Origin: Natronoarchaeum rubrum
GTDB taxonomy: Archaea > Halobacteriota > Halobacteria > Halobacteriales > Natronoarchaeaceae
Reading direction: 5' to 3'
DNA: 64,000 nt
Assembly (NCBI RefSeq): GCF_024494695.1
Contig: NZ_JANHDP010000002.1
Location: 372,001-436,000, forward strand
Below the pieces are notes generated by a model that worked only from the letters and a program-made list of their open reading frames with translations, was not told where the DNA came from and did not search any database. Both the position numbers and the translations under genes were made by a program. Shown here one piece after another: positions 43,280 through 53,063 of the stretch; position 1 is the stretch's first letter, and each line of letters begins with the position of its first letter.

Positions 43280-43741
43280 TCAGCCCAGCACCAGGACGAC
43301 GATCATCCCGAGCAGCGCGAGCCCGCCGAGCACGCCGATCCCCTCGGCGATGGCCAGCGACTCGGGGCGGCCGCGGCTCTTGGCGGTCGCGTACGTCCCG
43401 ACGACGAGGTACAGGCCGACGAGCGCGACGAGCCCCAACGCGGCCAGCGCGCCCGCGCTCTGGGCGAGGCCGGAGACCGCCGCGATCCCCGCGACGACGA
43501 CGCCGAGCACCGCCGCAGCGACGCCGAGATACCACGCCCGCGGCGTCCGCGCGAGCCGACTCGGCCGCGACTCGTCGGTTCCTCTGGAATCGTCAGCTTG
43601 CCCGTCGCTCCGGGGCCCGCGCGTCCCGAACGACCCGCTCGACGCCGCGCGGCGTCGCCGGTTCGTCCGAACGAGCAGGTACGTAACCGCCAGCAGGGCG
43701 GTTCCGGTCGCGAGCGTACTCGCGAGATGCGGTTCTGCCAT
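43280..43741 (-). CDS. Small membrane protein paired with the CASC-motif protein
   Basis: This 153-residue protein has an N-terminal membrane segment (STLATGTALLAVTYLLVRTN), a positively charged Arg/Ser linker of about 40 residues, then three hydrophobic segments ending GIGVLGGLALLGMIVVLVLG. No recognisable domain. It is the first gene of a two-gene unit with the CASC-motif protein. Confidence 0.6.
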   Translation of the reverse strand: MAEPHLASTLATGTALLAVTYLLVRTNRRRRAASSGSFGTRGPRSDGQADDSRGTDESRPSRLARTPRAWYLGVAAAVLGVVVAGIAAVSGLAQSAGALAALGLVALVGLYLVVGTYATAKSRGRPESLAIAEGIGVLGGLALLGMIVVLVLG

Positions 43742-43888
43742 GATTTCTCTCCGTCCGCCGGCCAGCGTTCACGCCTCGTGTTGGCACGGCGTACGCTAGT
43801 GAGTCTTTCACGTTCGTTCGTCATAAAATGGCGTGTCCGTTCGGTCGATGGCCTCCTCGGCAGCGGGCGGCGTCGTCTCGTCCGACGC

Positions 43889-44386
43889 CTATAGAATCGG
43901 GTCGCTACGGCCGTACGCCGCGAGTACGACGACCGTGGTGAACGCGTCGTCGGCGACGTCTGCGCTGACGACCTGGTACTCGGGGTCGCCGAACGTCCAG
44001 TCGCGAAGCTCCTGTCCCGCCTCTAGTCCCTCGATCACGCGTCGGCTGGCGTCGTCCGGCGACGTGCGGTCGGCGGCCTCGTAGAACAGTCCCGGCCCGT
44101 TCTCCGAGCGAACCCACCCCAGTCCCGCGCTGACGGTGTCGCCCGCGCCCGCGACGTCGTCGGCGGGCGGCGCCGTCGCACGCCCTTCGACGACCGTCAG
44201 GCGCTCGCCCGCGGGGCCCAGATCGGGTGCCGTCCCGACGGGATCGATCTCCGCGCCCGCGGGCACGATCGAGGAGACGGGAACGAGGTTGTAGTTCTCG
44301 ATTCCGGCGTCGGCCAGCGCGGCGTCGTACGACGCCATCTCGGTGGGGCCCTCGCCGGTCCCCCAGACGATCCGAATCGGTTCCAT
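43889..44386 (-). CDS. pdaD: Pyruvoyl-dependent arginine decarboxylase
   Basis: This 165-residue proenzyme makes agmatine from arginine. The conserved self-cleavage site is seen in NLVPVSSIVPAG (about residues 33-44), where cleavage between the two serines creates the pyruvoyl group. The opening IRIVWGTGEGPTEMASYDAA and later SAGLGWVRSENGPGLFYEAA match the family. In archaea agmatine is used for polyamines and for agmatidine at the wobble base of an isoleucine tRNA. The gene stands alone between membrane protein genes and PAN. Confidence 0.9.
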   Translation of the reverse strand: MEPIRIVWGTGEGPTEMASYDAALADAGIENYNLVPVSSIVPAGAEIDPVGTAPDLGPAGERLTVVEGRATAPPADDVAGAGDTVSAGLGWVRSENGPGLFYEAADRTSPDDASRRVIEGLEAGQELRDWTFGDPEYQVVSADVADDAFTTVVVLAAYGRSDPIL

Positions 44387-44546
44387 GTCCGTTCAAGTGC
44401 GCGCGGGGGATAATGCGTTACGAATCCGCCGGGCCCCGCTCGTCGAGACGCCGGATCGGAACGAGTCGACGCTTCGCCGCGGCGAGTGCGGCGTCCGAAA
44501 CGACATCGAAGGAAGATCGGTCGACGAAAAAGCGGCGGACAGTCCG

Positions 44547-45785
<1,239 letters not shown>

Positions 45786-45875
45786 TGGTTATCCGTGGTA
45801 GGCCCCCGCGTAAGAAGTGCCTTTTGGGTCCGGTAGGTCTCTCCCGCACCGAAGAAAAACGCAGCGACGGACGGA

Positions 45876-46904
45876 TTACCCTTCCATGCCGCCGAACGAC
45901 AGGCCGCTCTCCACGTAGCGCTGGGAGAAGAAGTAGATCAGCGCAACGGGTGTCGCATAGGTGAGCGCGTACGCCGCGAACTGCGCCCACGGCGTCGCGA
46001 AGTCGTCGACCAGCTGGTACAGTCCGACCGACAGCGGGTACCCGTCGGCGCTCAACATCAGCTGCGCGACGACGAACTCGTTCCACCCCGCGAGGAACGT
46101 GAAGATCAGGACGACGGCGAGTCCGGGCTTCGTCAGCGGGAGGATGACCTCCCAGACGATCCGACGCCGCGAGGCGCCGTCCACCAGCGCCGCTTCCGTG
46201 TAGGACTCTGGGATGTTGTCCATGAACGTCTTCAGTAGCCAGGTGTTGAACGGCACCGCCCCAGCCGCGTAGAACATCGCAAGCGCGAGATGGCTGTTAG
46301 TGATGCCGGCCGCGTTGAACACCACGTACAGCGCGATCAGCGCCGCGATGTTGAGTCCGCCACCGACCTGGGTCAGCATCACGTACCCGTACAGCAGCGG
46401 TTTCCGTCCCGTGAACTCGTGGCGCGAGAGGGTGTACGCGCTCGGAACGATCAGCAGGAACGAGAACGCGACCGTCGGGATCGAGAGTCGGAGGCTGTTG
46501 GCGAGGTTCGATCCGAGGAACGCTGTCCAAATCTCACCAAGTCCGGCGCCCTTCGGGAATCCGCCGTCGAAGAAGAAGTTCGACTCGCCCCATAGCCACT
46601 CGTAGGCCTGGACGTTCCATTGGCTGGGCGAGGCAAAGATCCCCTGACTGTAGAGGTTCGCCGCGGGCGTCCCCTGTGCGATCGAGGAGTTGATCACCCA
46701 GTACACGGGGAACATGAGCAGCACGACGAACAGCAGTGCCCCGATCGACGCGAGGCTCGTCAGTGCGATGTCCCGGTAGGTAACTCGGCCCTCGCGGAGG
46801 CCGACGATCGTCTCCTGTACGTCCTCCACGACGCGCACCGGCCATCGCAGCGCGTGGACGATGTCGTCGCGGATGTTCTCGAGGATGGATTGTCGCATGC
46901 TCAT
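45876..46904 (-). CDS. Sugar ABC transporter permease, MalG type
   Basis: With the ATG at 46904 (342 residues) its start overlaps the stop of the MalF-type gene (ATGA). There are six main hydrophobic segments. The EAA coupling loop is visible as YTEAALVDGASRRRIVWEVI, and a MalG-type periplasmic loop follows the first segment (SPSQWNVQAYEWLWGES). It pairs with the MalF-type permease, the MalK-like ATPase encoded divergently, and the binding lipoprotein upstream. An amphipathic N-terminal stretch of about 45 residues precedes the first membrane segment. Confidence 0.92.
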   Translation of the reverse strand: MSMRQSILENIRDDIVHALRWPVRVVEDVQETIVGLREGRVTYRDIALTSLASIGALLFVVLLMFPVYWVINSSIAQGTPAANLYSQGIFASPSQWNVQAYEWLWGESNFFFDGGFPKGAGLGEIWTAFLGSNLANSLRLSIPTVAFSFLLIVPSAYTLSRHEFTGRKPLLYGYVMLTQVGGGLNIAALIALYVVFNAAGITNSHLALAMFYAAGAVPFNTWLLKTFMDNIPESYTEAALVDGASRRRIVWEVILPLTKPGLAVVLIFTFLAGWNEFVVAQLMLSADGYPLSVGLYQLVDDFATPWAQFAAYALTYATPVALIYFFSQRYVESGLSFGGMEG

Positions 46905-47866
46905 GCGTTCTGCACCCCGTCTGCGAGACGGCCTTTCTTGACGTTGATCCACATGAACATGGCGATGAAGATCAGCGCGCTAAACATAATCGCCGAGGCC
47001 AGCGCCATGTTCTGCGGTGTTCGGACGAATGCCTCGCGGTACCCGTACACGAGGATCAGCTCGTTGTTCCTCGCGGGGCCACCTTCGTTGAACACGAACG
47101 GGACCAGGAACTGCTGGAACGAGGCGGCGGCGGTCAGGATCGATGCGAACCAGACCGGCCGCTTGATCGCCGGCAGCGTGACGTGGACGAATCGATGGAA
47201 GTAGCCCGCGCCGTCGACCTTCGCGGCGTCGTGGAGCTCGCCCGAAACGTCCTGCAGTGCGCTCACGATGATGATCACCATGAACGGGTACGCCAGCCAC
47301 AGTTCGGTGACGACGTAGCTCAAGAACGCCAGCCAACGGTTGGCTAGCCACTGTATCGGTCCTGGACTCGCCCCGAACAGTTCCATGATGTTGATATAGA
47401 GCGTATTCGCCAGACCGAAGCGCGCGTTGCTGAAGATGCTCCGCCAGACGGTGATCTTGAAGATCCCCGGAAGGCCGAGCGGGATAATCACGATTGCGCG
47501 CATGTAGCGTTTGCCCTTGACCCGTTCGTGGGTGAGCACGAGCGCGACGAAGATGCTGAAACCGATCTTCAGCGTCATGCTACAGAACACGAACAGCCAC
47601 GTGATCCCCATGGACTGCCAGAACTGCGGGTTCTGGAACAGGTTCAGGTAGTTGTCGAAGGCGATGAACGTCCAGTTGCTGTTGATGAGGTCTTCCGGGG
47701 GTCGCGCATTGGTGAACGACAGGAACACCAGGTAGAACAGCGGGAACAGCATGAACCCGGTGTAGGCGATGAGCCCCGGCAGCGCTAACGCGCCGGCTTT
47801 GTCCTCGGAGGACGGTAGCCGGTCCGTTAACCAGGATCTGTCGACGGAGTCGCTAGACAGGCTCAT
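46901..47866 (-). CDS. Sugar ABC transporter permease, MalF type
   Basis: This 321-residue protein has six hydrophobic segments and the EAA loop HDAAKVDGAGYFHRFVHVTL in the fourth cytoplasmic loop. ALALPGLIAYTGFMLFPLFY is the first membrane segment and NLFQNPQFWQSMGITWLFVF a typical block after it. The start is the ATG at 47866, 19 bases after the binding-protein stop; the gap contains ATTTTTATG, a short T-tract that could lower expression of the permeases relative to the binding protein. Confidence 0.92.
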   Translation of the reverse strand: MSLSSDSVDRSWLTDRLPSSEDKAGALALPGLIAYTGFMLFPLFYLVFLSFTNARPPEDLINSNWTFIAFDNYLNLFQNPQFWQSMGITWLFVFCSMTLKIGFSIFVALVLTHERVKGKRYMRAIVIIPLGLPGIFKITVWRSIFSNARFGLANTLYINIMELFGASPGPIQWLANRWLAFLSYVVTELWLAYPFMVIIIVSALQDVSGELHDAAKVDGAGYFHRFVHVTLPAIKRPVWFASILTAAASFQQFLVPFVFNEGGPARNNELILVYGYREAFVRTPQNMALASAIMFSALIFIAMFMWINVKKGRLADGVQNA

Positions 47867-47885
47867 AAAAATTCAGGTAGTTGGG

Positions 47886-49121
47886 TTACCCTTCCCAGTT
47901 GCTACGGACTGTCTCCGCGGCTTCGTCGAACCGGGAATCAATGTCGGCGCCGTCCTGCAGGACGGCGTACATGGCGTCCTCGGTAGGCGCCCAGACCGCG
48001 CTCATCTTGGGGTGGTTCGGCATCGCGATACCGCCGTCGTAGGAGCCCTTGAATCCGGAGACCTGATCACCGAGGTCATCGGTGGAAATCGAATTGAGCA
48101 CCGGAATGGCGCTGGTCGCCTCGGCGTTCGCTAGCTGGTGGTCCTCACTCTGGGAGACGTACTCGGCGTATCCGAGGGCTGCATCGCGGCGATCTTCGTC
48201 GTCGGCCATGCGGGCCGAGAAGTACCACATCTGCGTCCCCGTGTACGGCGAGGGCGTGTTGCCTTCAACTGTCGGGAAGGAGGTGACGCCGACGTCGATG
48301 CCATTATTCTCGAACGTGCCGATAATCCAGGGGCCGTTGACCGCGAACGGCGCATTTCCGTTCTGGAAGATCGCCTGTTGCGGTCCTGCGTTGGTGTCGG
48401 CCGGCACGTACGGCCAGATACGCTCGCGCAGGAACTCCATCCCGCGCTTGGTCTCCTCCTTGTCAAGTCCGGTCACGCCTTCGCCGTCGTCGTTGACCTG
48501 GAAGTAGTAGCCGCCGAAGGCGTGCATCCAGGCGCTGGCGAAGTAGGCGTTGATCGGGTGCGAGAGGCCGAACTTGCCGTTGTTCGGATCATTGTACTCC
48601 TGCATGATCGATTCCATCTCCGCGAACGTCTCGGGCGGGGAGTCGACTATGTCCTTGTTGTACAGTAGCGAGACCGTTTCCCCGGCGACCGGCAGGGCGA
48701 TCGTTGCGTTGCCGCCGTCCACCTGAATCGCTTGGACGGCCGCCTCGCTGAACGTTTCTTCGAGGTTGATGTCGATGTCGTCACTGGCGTCGTACAGGAA
48801 GTCGCGCTGGTAGTGGTTACCGGCCCAGTCCTGCGCCCAGCGGTACAGCTCGGGACCATCGCCAGAGGCCAGCGTTGTCTCGACACTGTTTCGGAGGTCA
48901 CCGCTGGCCTCCGCCTGAACGTCGAGGTCCTCTTCCTCATTGTAGGTCTCAAGGCTCGACTCGAACAGGTCCATCTCGGACTCCGTCAGGTCGTGCCAGA
49001 GCATCGCATCGCCCTGGTTTCCGCCGCCACCGCCACCCAGAATGCCGAGACAGCCCGACAGGGTGCTTGCTGCTGCAATACCACTCGCGCCTTTCAGTAC
49101 GCTGCGTCTATCCATTGGCAT
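47886..49121 (-). CDS. Sugar (maltodextrin-type) ABC transporter substrate-binding lipoprotein
   Basis: With the ATG at 49121 it encodes 411 residues; ATG at 49115 is an alternative. It has a Tat signal (DRRSVLKGASGIAAASTLSG) with lipobox Cys at about residue 24. The mature protein is a family 1 solute-binding protein like MalE: LWHDLTESEMDLFESSLETY, IALPVAGETVSLLYNKDIVD, NGNAPFAVNGPWIIGTFENN and a C-terminal NHPKMSAVWAPTEDAMYAVL, all MalE-like. The neighbouring glucoamylase supports a maltodextrin or starch-oligomer ligand; this is inferred. Confidence 0.92.
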   Translation of the reverse strand: MPMDRRSVLKGASGIAAASTLSGCLGILGGGGGGNQGDAMLWHDLTESEMDLFESSLETYNEEEDLDVQAEASGDLRNSVETTLASGDGPELYRWAQDWAGNHYQRDFLYDASDDIDINLEETFSEAAVQAIQVDGGNATIALPVAGETVSLLYNKDIVDSPPETFAEMESIMQEYNDPNNGKFGLSHPINAYFASAWMHAFGGYYFQVNDDGEGVTGLDKEETKRGMEFLRERIWPYVPADTNAGPQQAIFQNGNAPFAVNGPWIIGTFENNGIDVGVTSFPTVEGNTPSPYTGTQMWYFSARMADDEDRRDAALGYAEYVSQSEDHQLANAEATSAIPVLNSISTDDLGDQVSGFKGSYDGGIAMPNHPKMSAVWAPTEDAMYAVLQDGADIDSRFDEAAETVRSNWEG

Positions 49122-49152
49122 GGATGAATTGTTGATGAATAATATCTTCGTG

Positions 49153-49160
49153 TATTTAAT
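49153..49160 (-). promoter_or_regulatory. TATA-like element of the binding-protein gene
   Basis: ATTAAATA on the minus strand lies 32-39 bases upstream of the ATG at 49121, giving a transcript with a leader of only a few bases. Confidence 0.5.
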
Positions 49161-49542
49161 GGTTTGGGTTATCGTTTCGACGACGAACTGCACTACTGGT
49201 GATATGTTGTTAGCCTTGGACTATCCGGGCAGTAGGGCGAGGACATATATAACACTATCTATCATGTCGGTGACGACAACCACCCGTTACGCGGGTCGCG
49301 AATCCGGTTCGATCCGTGTGACCGATGCTGCTTATTGTTTTCGTATACCAGCCCCCAATGCTGCCCGTCCGCTTCGAGCGATGGCGGTCGAACCGGACCG
49401 CGGTATTTCTGACCTGCCGGTGCGTTAGCCGTTTTCTACTACCGTCTTTCTCCCTTTGCAGTAGTTGCTGTGGTGGTCGATACCAAAGTCTCGCCATCAC
49501 GCACGATGAATTTGTTCCTCTCATCTTGATCCGTTTGGGCAA

Positions 49543-49552
49543 GAGTTATACG
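49543..49552 (+). promoter_or_regulatory. TATA-like element of the MalK-like gene
   Basis: GAGTTATACG lies 24-33 bases upstream of the ATG at 49576, the expected place for a TATA box of a leaderless transcript. Confidence 0.5.
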
Positions 49553-49575
49553 GTTTGATACCACGCAAAATAATA

Positions 49576-50718
49576 ATGGCAAGTATCACGGTCGAGGACC
49601 TGCGCAAGGAGTACGACGCCGGGAGCATCGTGGCGGTCGATGACCTCTCGCTGGAGATCGACGACAAGGAGTTCATCACCGTCGTCGGCCCGTCCGGCTG
49701 CGGGAAGACGACCACGCTGCGGATGCTCGCCGGGTTGGAGCGCGCGACGTCGGGCACGATTCACATCGGCGACGAGGACGTCACGGACGTCCACGCAAAG
49801 AACCGCGACATCGCGATGGTGTTCCAGAACTACGCGCTGTACCCCCACAAGACGGTGTTCGAGAACATGGAGTTCGGTCTCCGGATGAGCACCGACCTCG
49901 GTCCCGACGAGCGACGCGAGCGCGTTCGTCAGGCCGCTGAGATGATGGGAATCGAAGAGCTGCTCGCCGACAAGCCCGACGAGCTCTCGGGCGGCCAGAA
50001 ACAGCGCGTCGCGCTCGGCCGCGCGATCGTCCGCGAGCCCGAGGTGTTCCTGTTCGACGAGCCGCTCAGCAACCTCGACGCCAAGCTGCGGACCACGATG
50101 CGCACCGAGATCCAGCGCCTGCAGAACGAACTCGGCGTCACCTCCGTCTACGTCACCCACGACCAGGAGGAGGCGATGACGATGGGCGACCGGATCGTGA
50201 TCCTCAACGACGGACAGCTCCAGCAGGTCGGCGCACCCAAGGAAGTCTACGAGAATCCCGTCAACGAGTTCGTCGGCGGCTTCATCGGCTCGCCGAGCAT
50301 GAACTTCGTCGATGTCGAGGCATCTGCAGTGAGCGACGGCATCCAGCTGTCCTCCATCGACGGCCGGTTCGAGTACCACCTTAGTTCCGAGTACGTCCAG
50401 GGCCTCGAGCAGGACCTCGCGGGCAAGCGATTCACCATGGGCGTCCGTCCGGAGAACGTCTACCCGACGCGCTCGGGGAGCAGCAAGTCCTTCACCGCGA
50501 CCGTCGAGGTGCTCGAGCCGGTCGGCAGCGACAACTACCTCCACCTCGATATCGCCGAGGACTTCATCGCGCGCGTCGACGCCGACGTCGAACCGGCTGA
50601 CGGCGACTCGATCGAACTTACGTTCGACGAGGAACACGTCCACCTGTTCTCGCCCGAGACGGGACTGGACATGCTGTCGGCCGAGGCGACCCGAAAGGCG
50701 CCCGCCACCTCGGACTGA
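49576..50718 (+). CDS. Sugar ABC transporter ATP-binding protein, MalK/UgpC type
   Basis: This 380-residue ATPase starts with ATG 49576. Motifs: Walker A GPSGCGKT (38-45), Q-loop in MVFQNYALYPHKTVFENM, signature LSGGQKQRVALGRA (137-150), Walker B VFLFDEPLSNLDAKLRT, and the H-loop in YVTHDQEEAMTMGDRIVIL. The C-terminal 140 residues form the MOP-like/TOBE regulatory domain (MGVRPENVYPT, FTATVEVLEPVGSDNYLHLD). It is transcribed divergently from the binding protein and permease genes and should energise that importer. Confidence 0.94.
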   Translation: MASITVEDLRKEYDAGSIVAVDDLSLEIDDKEFITVVGPSGCGKTTTLRMLAGLERATSGTIHIGDEDVTDVHAKNRDIAMVFQNYALYPHKTVFENMEFGLRMSTDLGPDERRERVRQAAEMMGIEELLADKPDELSGGQKQRVALGRAIVREPEVFLFDEPLSNLDAKLRTTMRTEIQRLQNELGVTSVYVTHDQEEAMTMGDRIVILNDGQLQQVGAPKEVYENPVNEFVGGFIGSPSMNFVDVEASAVSDGIQLSSIDGRFEYHLSSEYVQGLEQDLAGKRFTMGVRPENVYPTRSGSSKSFTATVEVLEPVGSDNYLHLDIAEDFIARVDADVEPADGDSIELTFDEEHVHLFSPETGLDMLSAEATRKAPATSD

Positions 50719-50814
50719 CGCCACAGCCGACCGTTCTTTCTGCCGTCTTCTGCTGTCGACTCGCGCCGAAGCTACACTCTGAACCCGGAGCCGCTGCTAC
50801 GGAGACGAGTTCAC

Positions 50815-50820
50815 AAAAAA
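50815..50820 (-). terminator. T-tract terminator after the glucoamylase gene
   Basis: On the minus strand CCCTTTTTTGTG, with six T residues, occurs 12-17 bases past the stop of the glucoamylase gene in the convergent gap with the MalK-like gene. Confidence 0.5.
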
Positions 50821-50831
50821 GGGAAGTCGAG

Positions 50832-52862
50832 TTAGTCGTCGGCGACGACCGGCTCCTCGTCGGCGACCGAGCCGCGGGTCCGCAGTTCCGTGTCGGTCGC
50901 CAGTCGGAGCGCGTGGGGCCACCCCAGCGGCGTCGCGCTGTCGGGCGTCCCGTCGTCGAACATCTGCTCGGGGAGGTAGCCGCTGTCGAGACAGAGAGGG
51001 CCGCCGGGCGCGATCACGTCGAGCAGTTCGACCGCGCGGTCGAACGCGTCGTCGGCTTCCTCGCGATCGTACTCGTCGAGCAGCGCGCCGAGCTTCGTCG
51101 CGGCGTTGGCCGCCCACGCCGTCGAGACCGACCAGATCTTCTCGTCGGCCTGCTCGCGGCGTCGCCAGGGATCGTCCTCGAATCGGACGACCCCGTGGAG
51201 GTCGCTGTCGTCGGGATTCCGGTACAGCCCGTCGATCGTCGTCTCGACGTGGCTGACCAGCCGTTCGAGGCGCTCGTCGTCGATATCGGCGACTGCGGCG
51301 TACTCGCGGTGGGCGTCGGCCAGCGCGAGCGCACTGGAGTCGAGGCGCTCGTCGAGTTCGCCGTCTTCGATCCGGAGCGCGTACGCGCCGCGGTCGTCCA
51401 TCCACAGCTCGTCGACGCTCTCGTAGACGTTCTCGGCACCCTCGCGGGCGCGCTCCGCGAGCTCGTCGTCGACGGGCGCTCGGGCGATCGCCGCGTAGGC
51501 GTGCAGGAACGTCGCCGTCGTGTGGGCGAACCGCCCGGTCATGTTCTCCCAGGCGTTCTGGGCCGTCTCGGGCAGACCGTCGTCGTCGGTCGTCGCGGCG
51601 AGTCCGTCGAGCGCGTCGACGAGCGTCGCCTCGATCGCCGCCGGGTCCTCGGGCTCGCCCAGCCGGAGATACGTCGCCAGGAACGCCGCGACGCTGCCGG
51701 TCTGGTCGGCCTGATAGTCGGCGCCGTCGGTCGCTTCCAGACGACCGTGCGCCCACCCCGGCGCGAGGCTGCCGTCGTCGGGCCACACGCGGTGGGGCCA
51801 GGTGCCGTCCGGCTGCTGGGTGTCGGCGTAGAACTGCGCGCTGGCCTCGTGGAACCCGGAGAGATCGAGGTCGGTCCGGTCGTCGGCCTCCAGCAGGAAC
51901 CGCGAGATCTCGGCGTCGTCGCGGAACCAGGTGTAGCCGTAGCCGCCCGAGTAGGCGTACGTCGGGTCGAAATCGGGCCCGGCGATCCGCGCGCCGGTTT
52001 CACAGGACAGCAAGGAGAGCACGCGCAGATCGTCCGTCGCGCCGCAGTCGCCCGACAGGCCGGTGTCCCAGTCGGGAATCTGGCGCGCGCCGGCCGTCGC
52101 GATGGCGTCGGCGTCGTGGTCGGCCGCGAGCGAGCGCGTCCGGTCGAGCGCCTCGGGCCGGTCGATCTCGTCGACCGCGGTCAGCAGCGAGGCGAACGTG
52201 ACCGCGCCGTCTTCGAGCGGGGCGACACCGTACACCGTCCCGCCGAGCTTGTTCTCCTCGTAGCGGCCGTCGTCGACGTCGCGCGGGAACTCGACCGGGT
52301 CGCCGTCGGCCAGCACCTCGTCGATCTGTTCGGGCACCTGTCCGGAGAGCTCGTCGAAGCCGGTCGACGCCGCGAAGTAGTCGTGCTCGCGGCGGTGGAA
52401 CACCTCGACGGCGTCGCCGTGATCGAGCTGTGCGAGCTGGGTGCCGGTATCGTCCGGCGAGAACGTCGCCGAGACGCAGACCGCGTCGGCCTCGCCGTCG
52501 ACGGTCACGTTCGTGACGTGCCCGTCCCCGAGCGTCAGGTCGCGCTGGACGACCGTCGCGTCGCCGATGGACCGCTTCGTCTCGACGATCGCGGTCTCGT
52601 CGACGTACGCCTGTTGTTCGGTGTCGTACTCGTCGAACCAGCGGATCTCGTCGTCGACCCGCAGTCCGAAGCGCAGCTGTTCGATGCCGCCGTACCCGGT
52701 CAGAGGATACGAGAAGTCACGGAGCGAGCCGTCGGGCCCGACGTGCACGAGGCGATCGTCGAGACCCGAGAAGATGCCGGCAGTCGAGCGGCGTTCCCCC
52801 GGGAACGCCGTCTCGCTGCCACGCCGCTCTTTGTAGTCCCGTAGCGCTGTCCGCAGTTTCAT
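50832..52862 (-). CDS. Glucoamylase-type glycoside hydrolase, family GH15
   Basis: This 676-residue protein has no signal peptide and is predicted cytoplasmic. It has an N-terminal beta-sandwich domain (IFSGLDDRLVHVGPDGSLRD, FSYPLTGYGGIEQLRFGLRV) and a C-terminal (alpha/alpha)6 barrel. GH15-type blocks are SGGYGYTWFRDDAEISRFLL, QPDGTWPHRVWPDDGS, and DGLPETAQNAWENMTGRFAH with an expected catalytic Glu; GYLPEQMFDDGTP near the C-terminus holds the second candidate Glu. It would release glucose from imported maltodextrins. It lies between the transporter ATPase gene (convergent) and the regulator gene (divergent). Confidence 0.9.
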   Translation of the reverse strand: MKLRTALRDYKERRGSETAFPGERRSTAGIFSGLDDRLVHVGPDGSLRDFSYPLTGYGGIEQLRFGLRVDDEIRWFDEYDTEQQAYVDETAIVETKRSIGDATVVQRDLTLGDGHVTNVTVDGEADAVCVSATFSPDDTGTQLAQLDHGDAVEVFHRREHDYFAASTGFDELSGQVPEQIDEVLADGDPVEFPRDVDDGRYEENKLGGTVYGVAPLEDGAVTFASLLTAVDEIDRPEALDRTRSLAADHDADAIATAGARQIPDWDTGLSGDCGATDDLRVLSLLSCETGARIAGPDFDPTYAYSGGYGYTWFRDDAEISRFLLEADDRTDLDLSGFHEASAQFYADTQQPDGTWPHRVWPDDGSLAPGWAHGRLEATDGADYQADQTGSVAAFLATYLRLGEPEDPAAIEATLVDALDGLAATTDDDGLPETAQNAWENMTGRFAHTTATFLHAYAAIARAPVDDELAERAREGAENVYESVDELWMDDRGAYALRIEDGELDERLDSSALALADAHREYAAVADIDDERLERLVSHVETTIDGLYRNPDDSDLHGVVRFEDDPWRRREQADEKIWSVSTAWAANAATKLGALLDEYDREEADDAFDRAVELLDVIAPGGPLCLDSGYLPEQMFDDGTPDSATPLGWPHALRLATDTELRTRGSVADEEPVVADD

Positions 52863-52866
52863 CGTT

Positions 52867-52882
52867 CCGACACAGAAGTCGG
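52867..52882 (-). promoter_or_regulatory. Inverted repeat in the glucoamylase promoter
   Basis: CCGAC-ACAGAA-GTCGG is a perfect inverted repeat with five-base arms. It lies between the TATA-like element (52885-52894) and the ATG at 52862, thus in operator position. The TrmB-like regulator encoded next door is the obvious candidate to bind here; this is not shown. Confidence 0.4.
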
Positions 52883-52884
52883 TC

Positions 52885-52894
52885 GGATATAAAC
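52885..52894 (-). promoter_or_regulatory. TATA-like element of the glucoamylase gene
   Basis: GTTTATATCC on the minus strand lies 23-32 bases before the ATG at 52862, the classical distance for a leaderless haloarchaeal transcript. Confidence 0.6.
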
Positions 52895-53063
52895 ATTGTT
52901 GAAATACTAATTCACGGTTTATTGCACCGGGGTCGCGGGGGCATCGAGGTTTCTCGGGGTGTAGACGCTGCGTCGTCCCCGATTCGGGTCGTCGGTACCG
53001 CCGCCGTGGCCGGTCCTTGCCATTTATTATTGCCCGCGAGCAAGAGTGATGTAGTCAATAATC

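Larger units (their letters stand above)
49122..49575. other. Divergent regulatory region between sugar-binding protein and MalK-like genes
   Basis: This 454-base region is noticeably richer in A/T than its surroundings and holds no gene I can support. It contains promoters for both directions and an additional TATA-like ATATATAA on the plus strand at about 49245-49252, whose transcript would have a long leader into the MalK-like gene or encode something else. A CTACT...AGTAG inverted pair spans about 49436-49464, reminiscent of TACT/AGTA half-sites described for TrmB in Halobacterium. Confidence 0.5.

Noticed and set aside
50913..52844. Plus-strand open frame of 643 codons
   Set aside because: Antisense to the GH15 gene; no recognisable motif.
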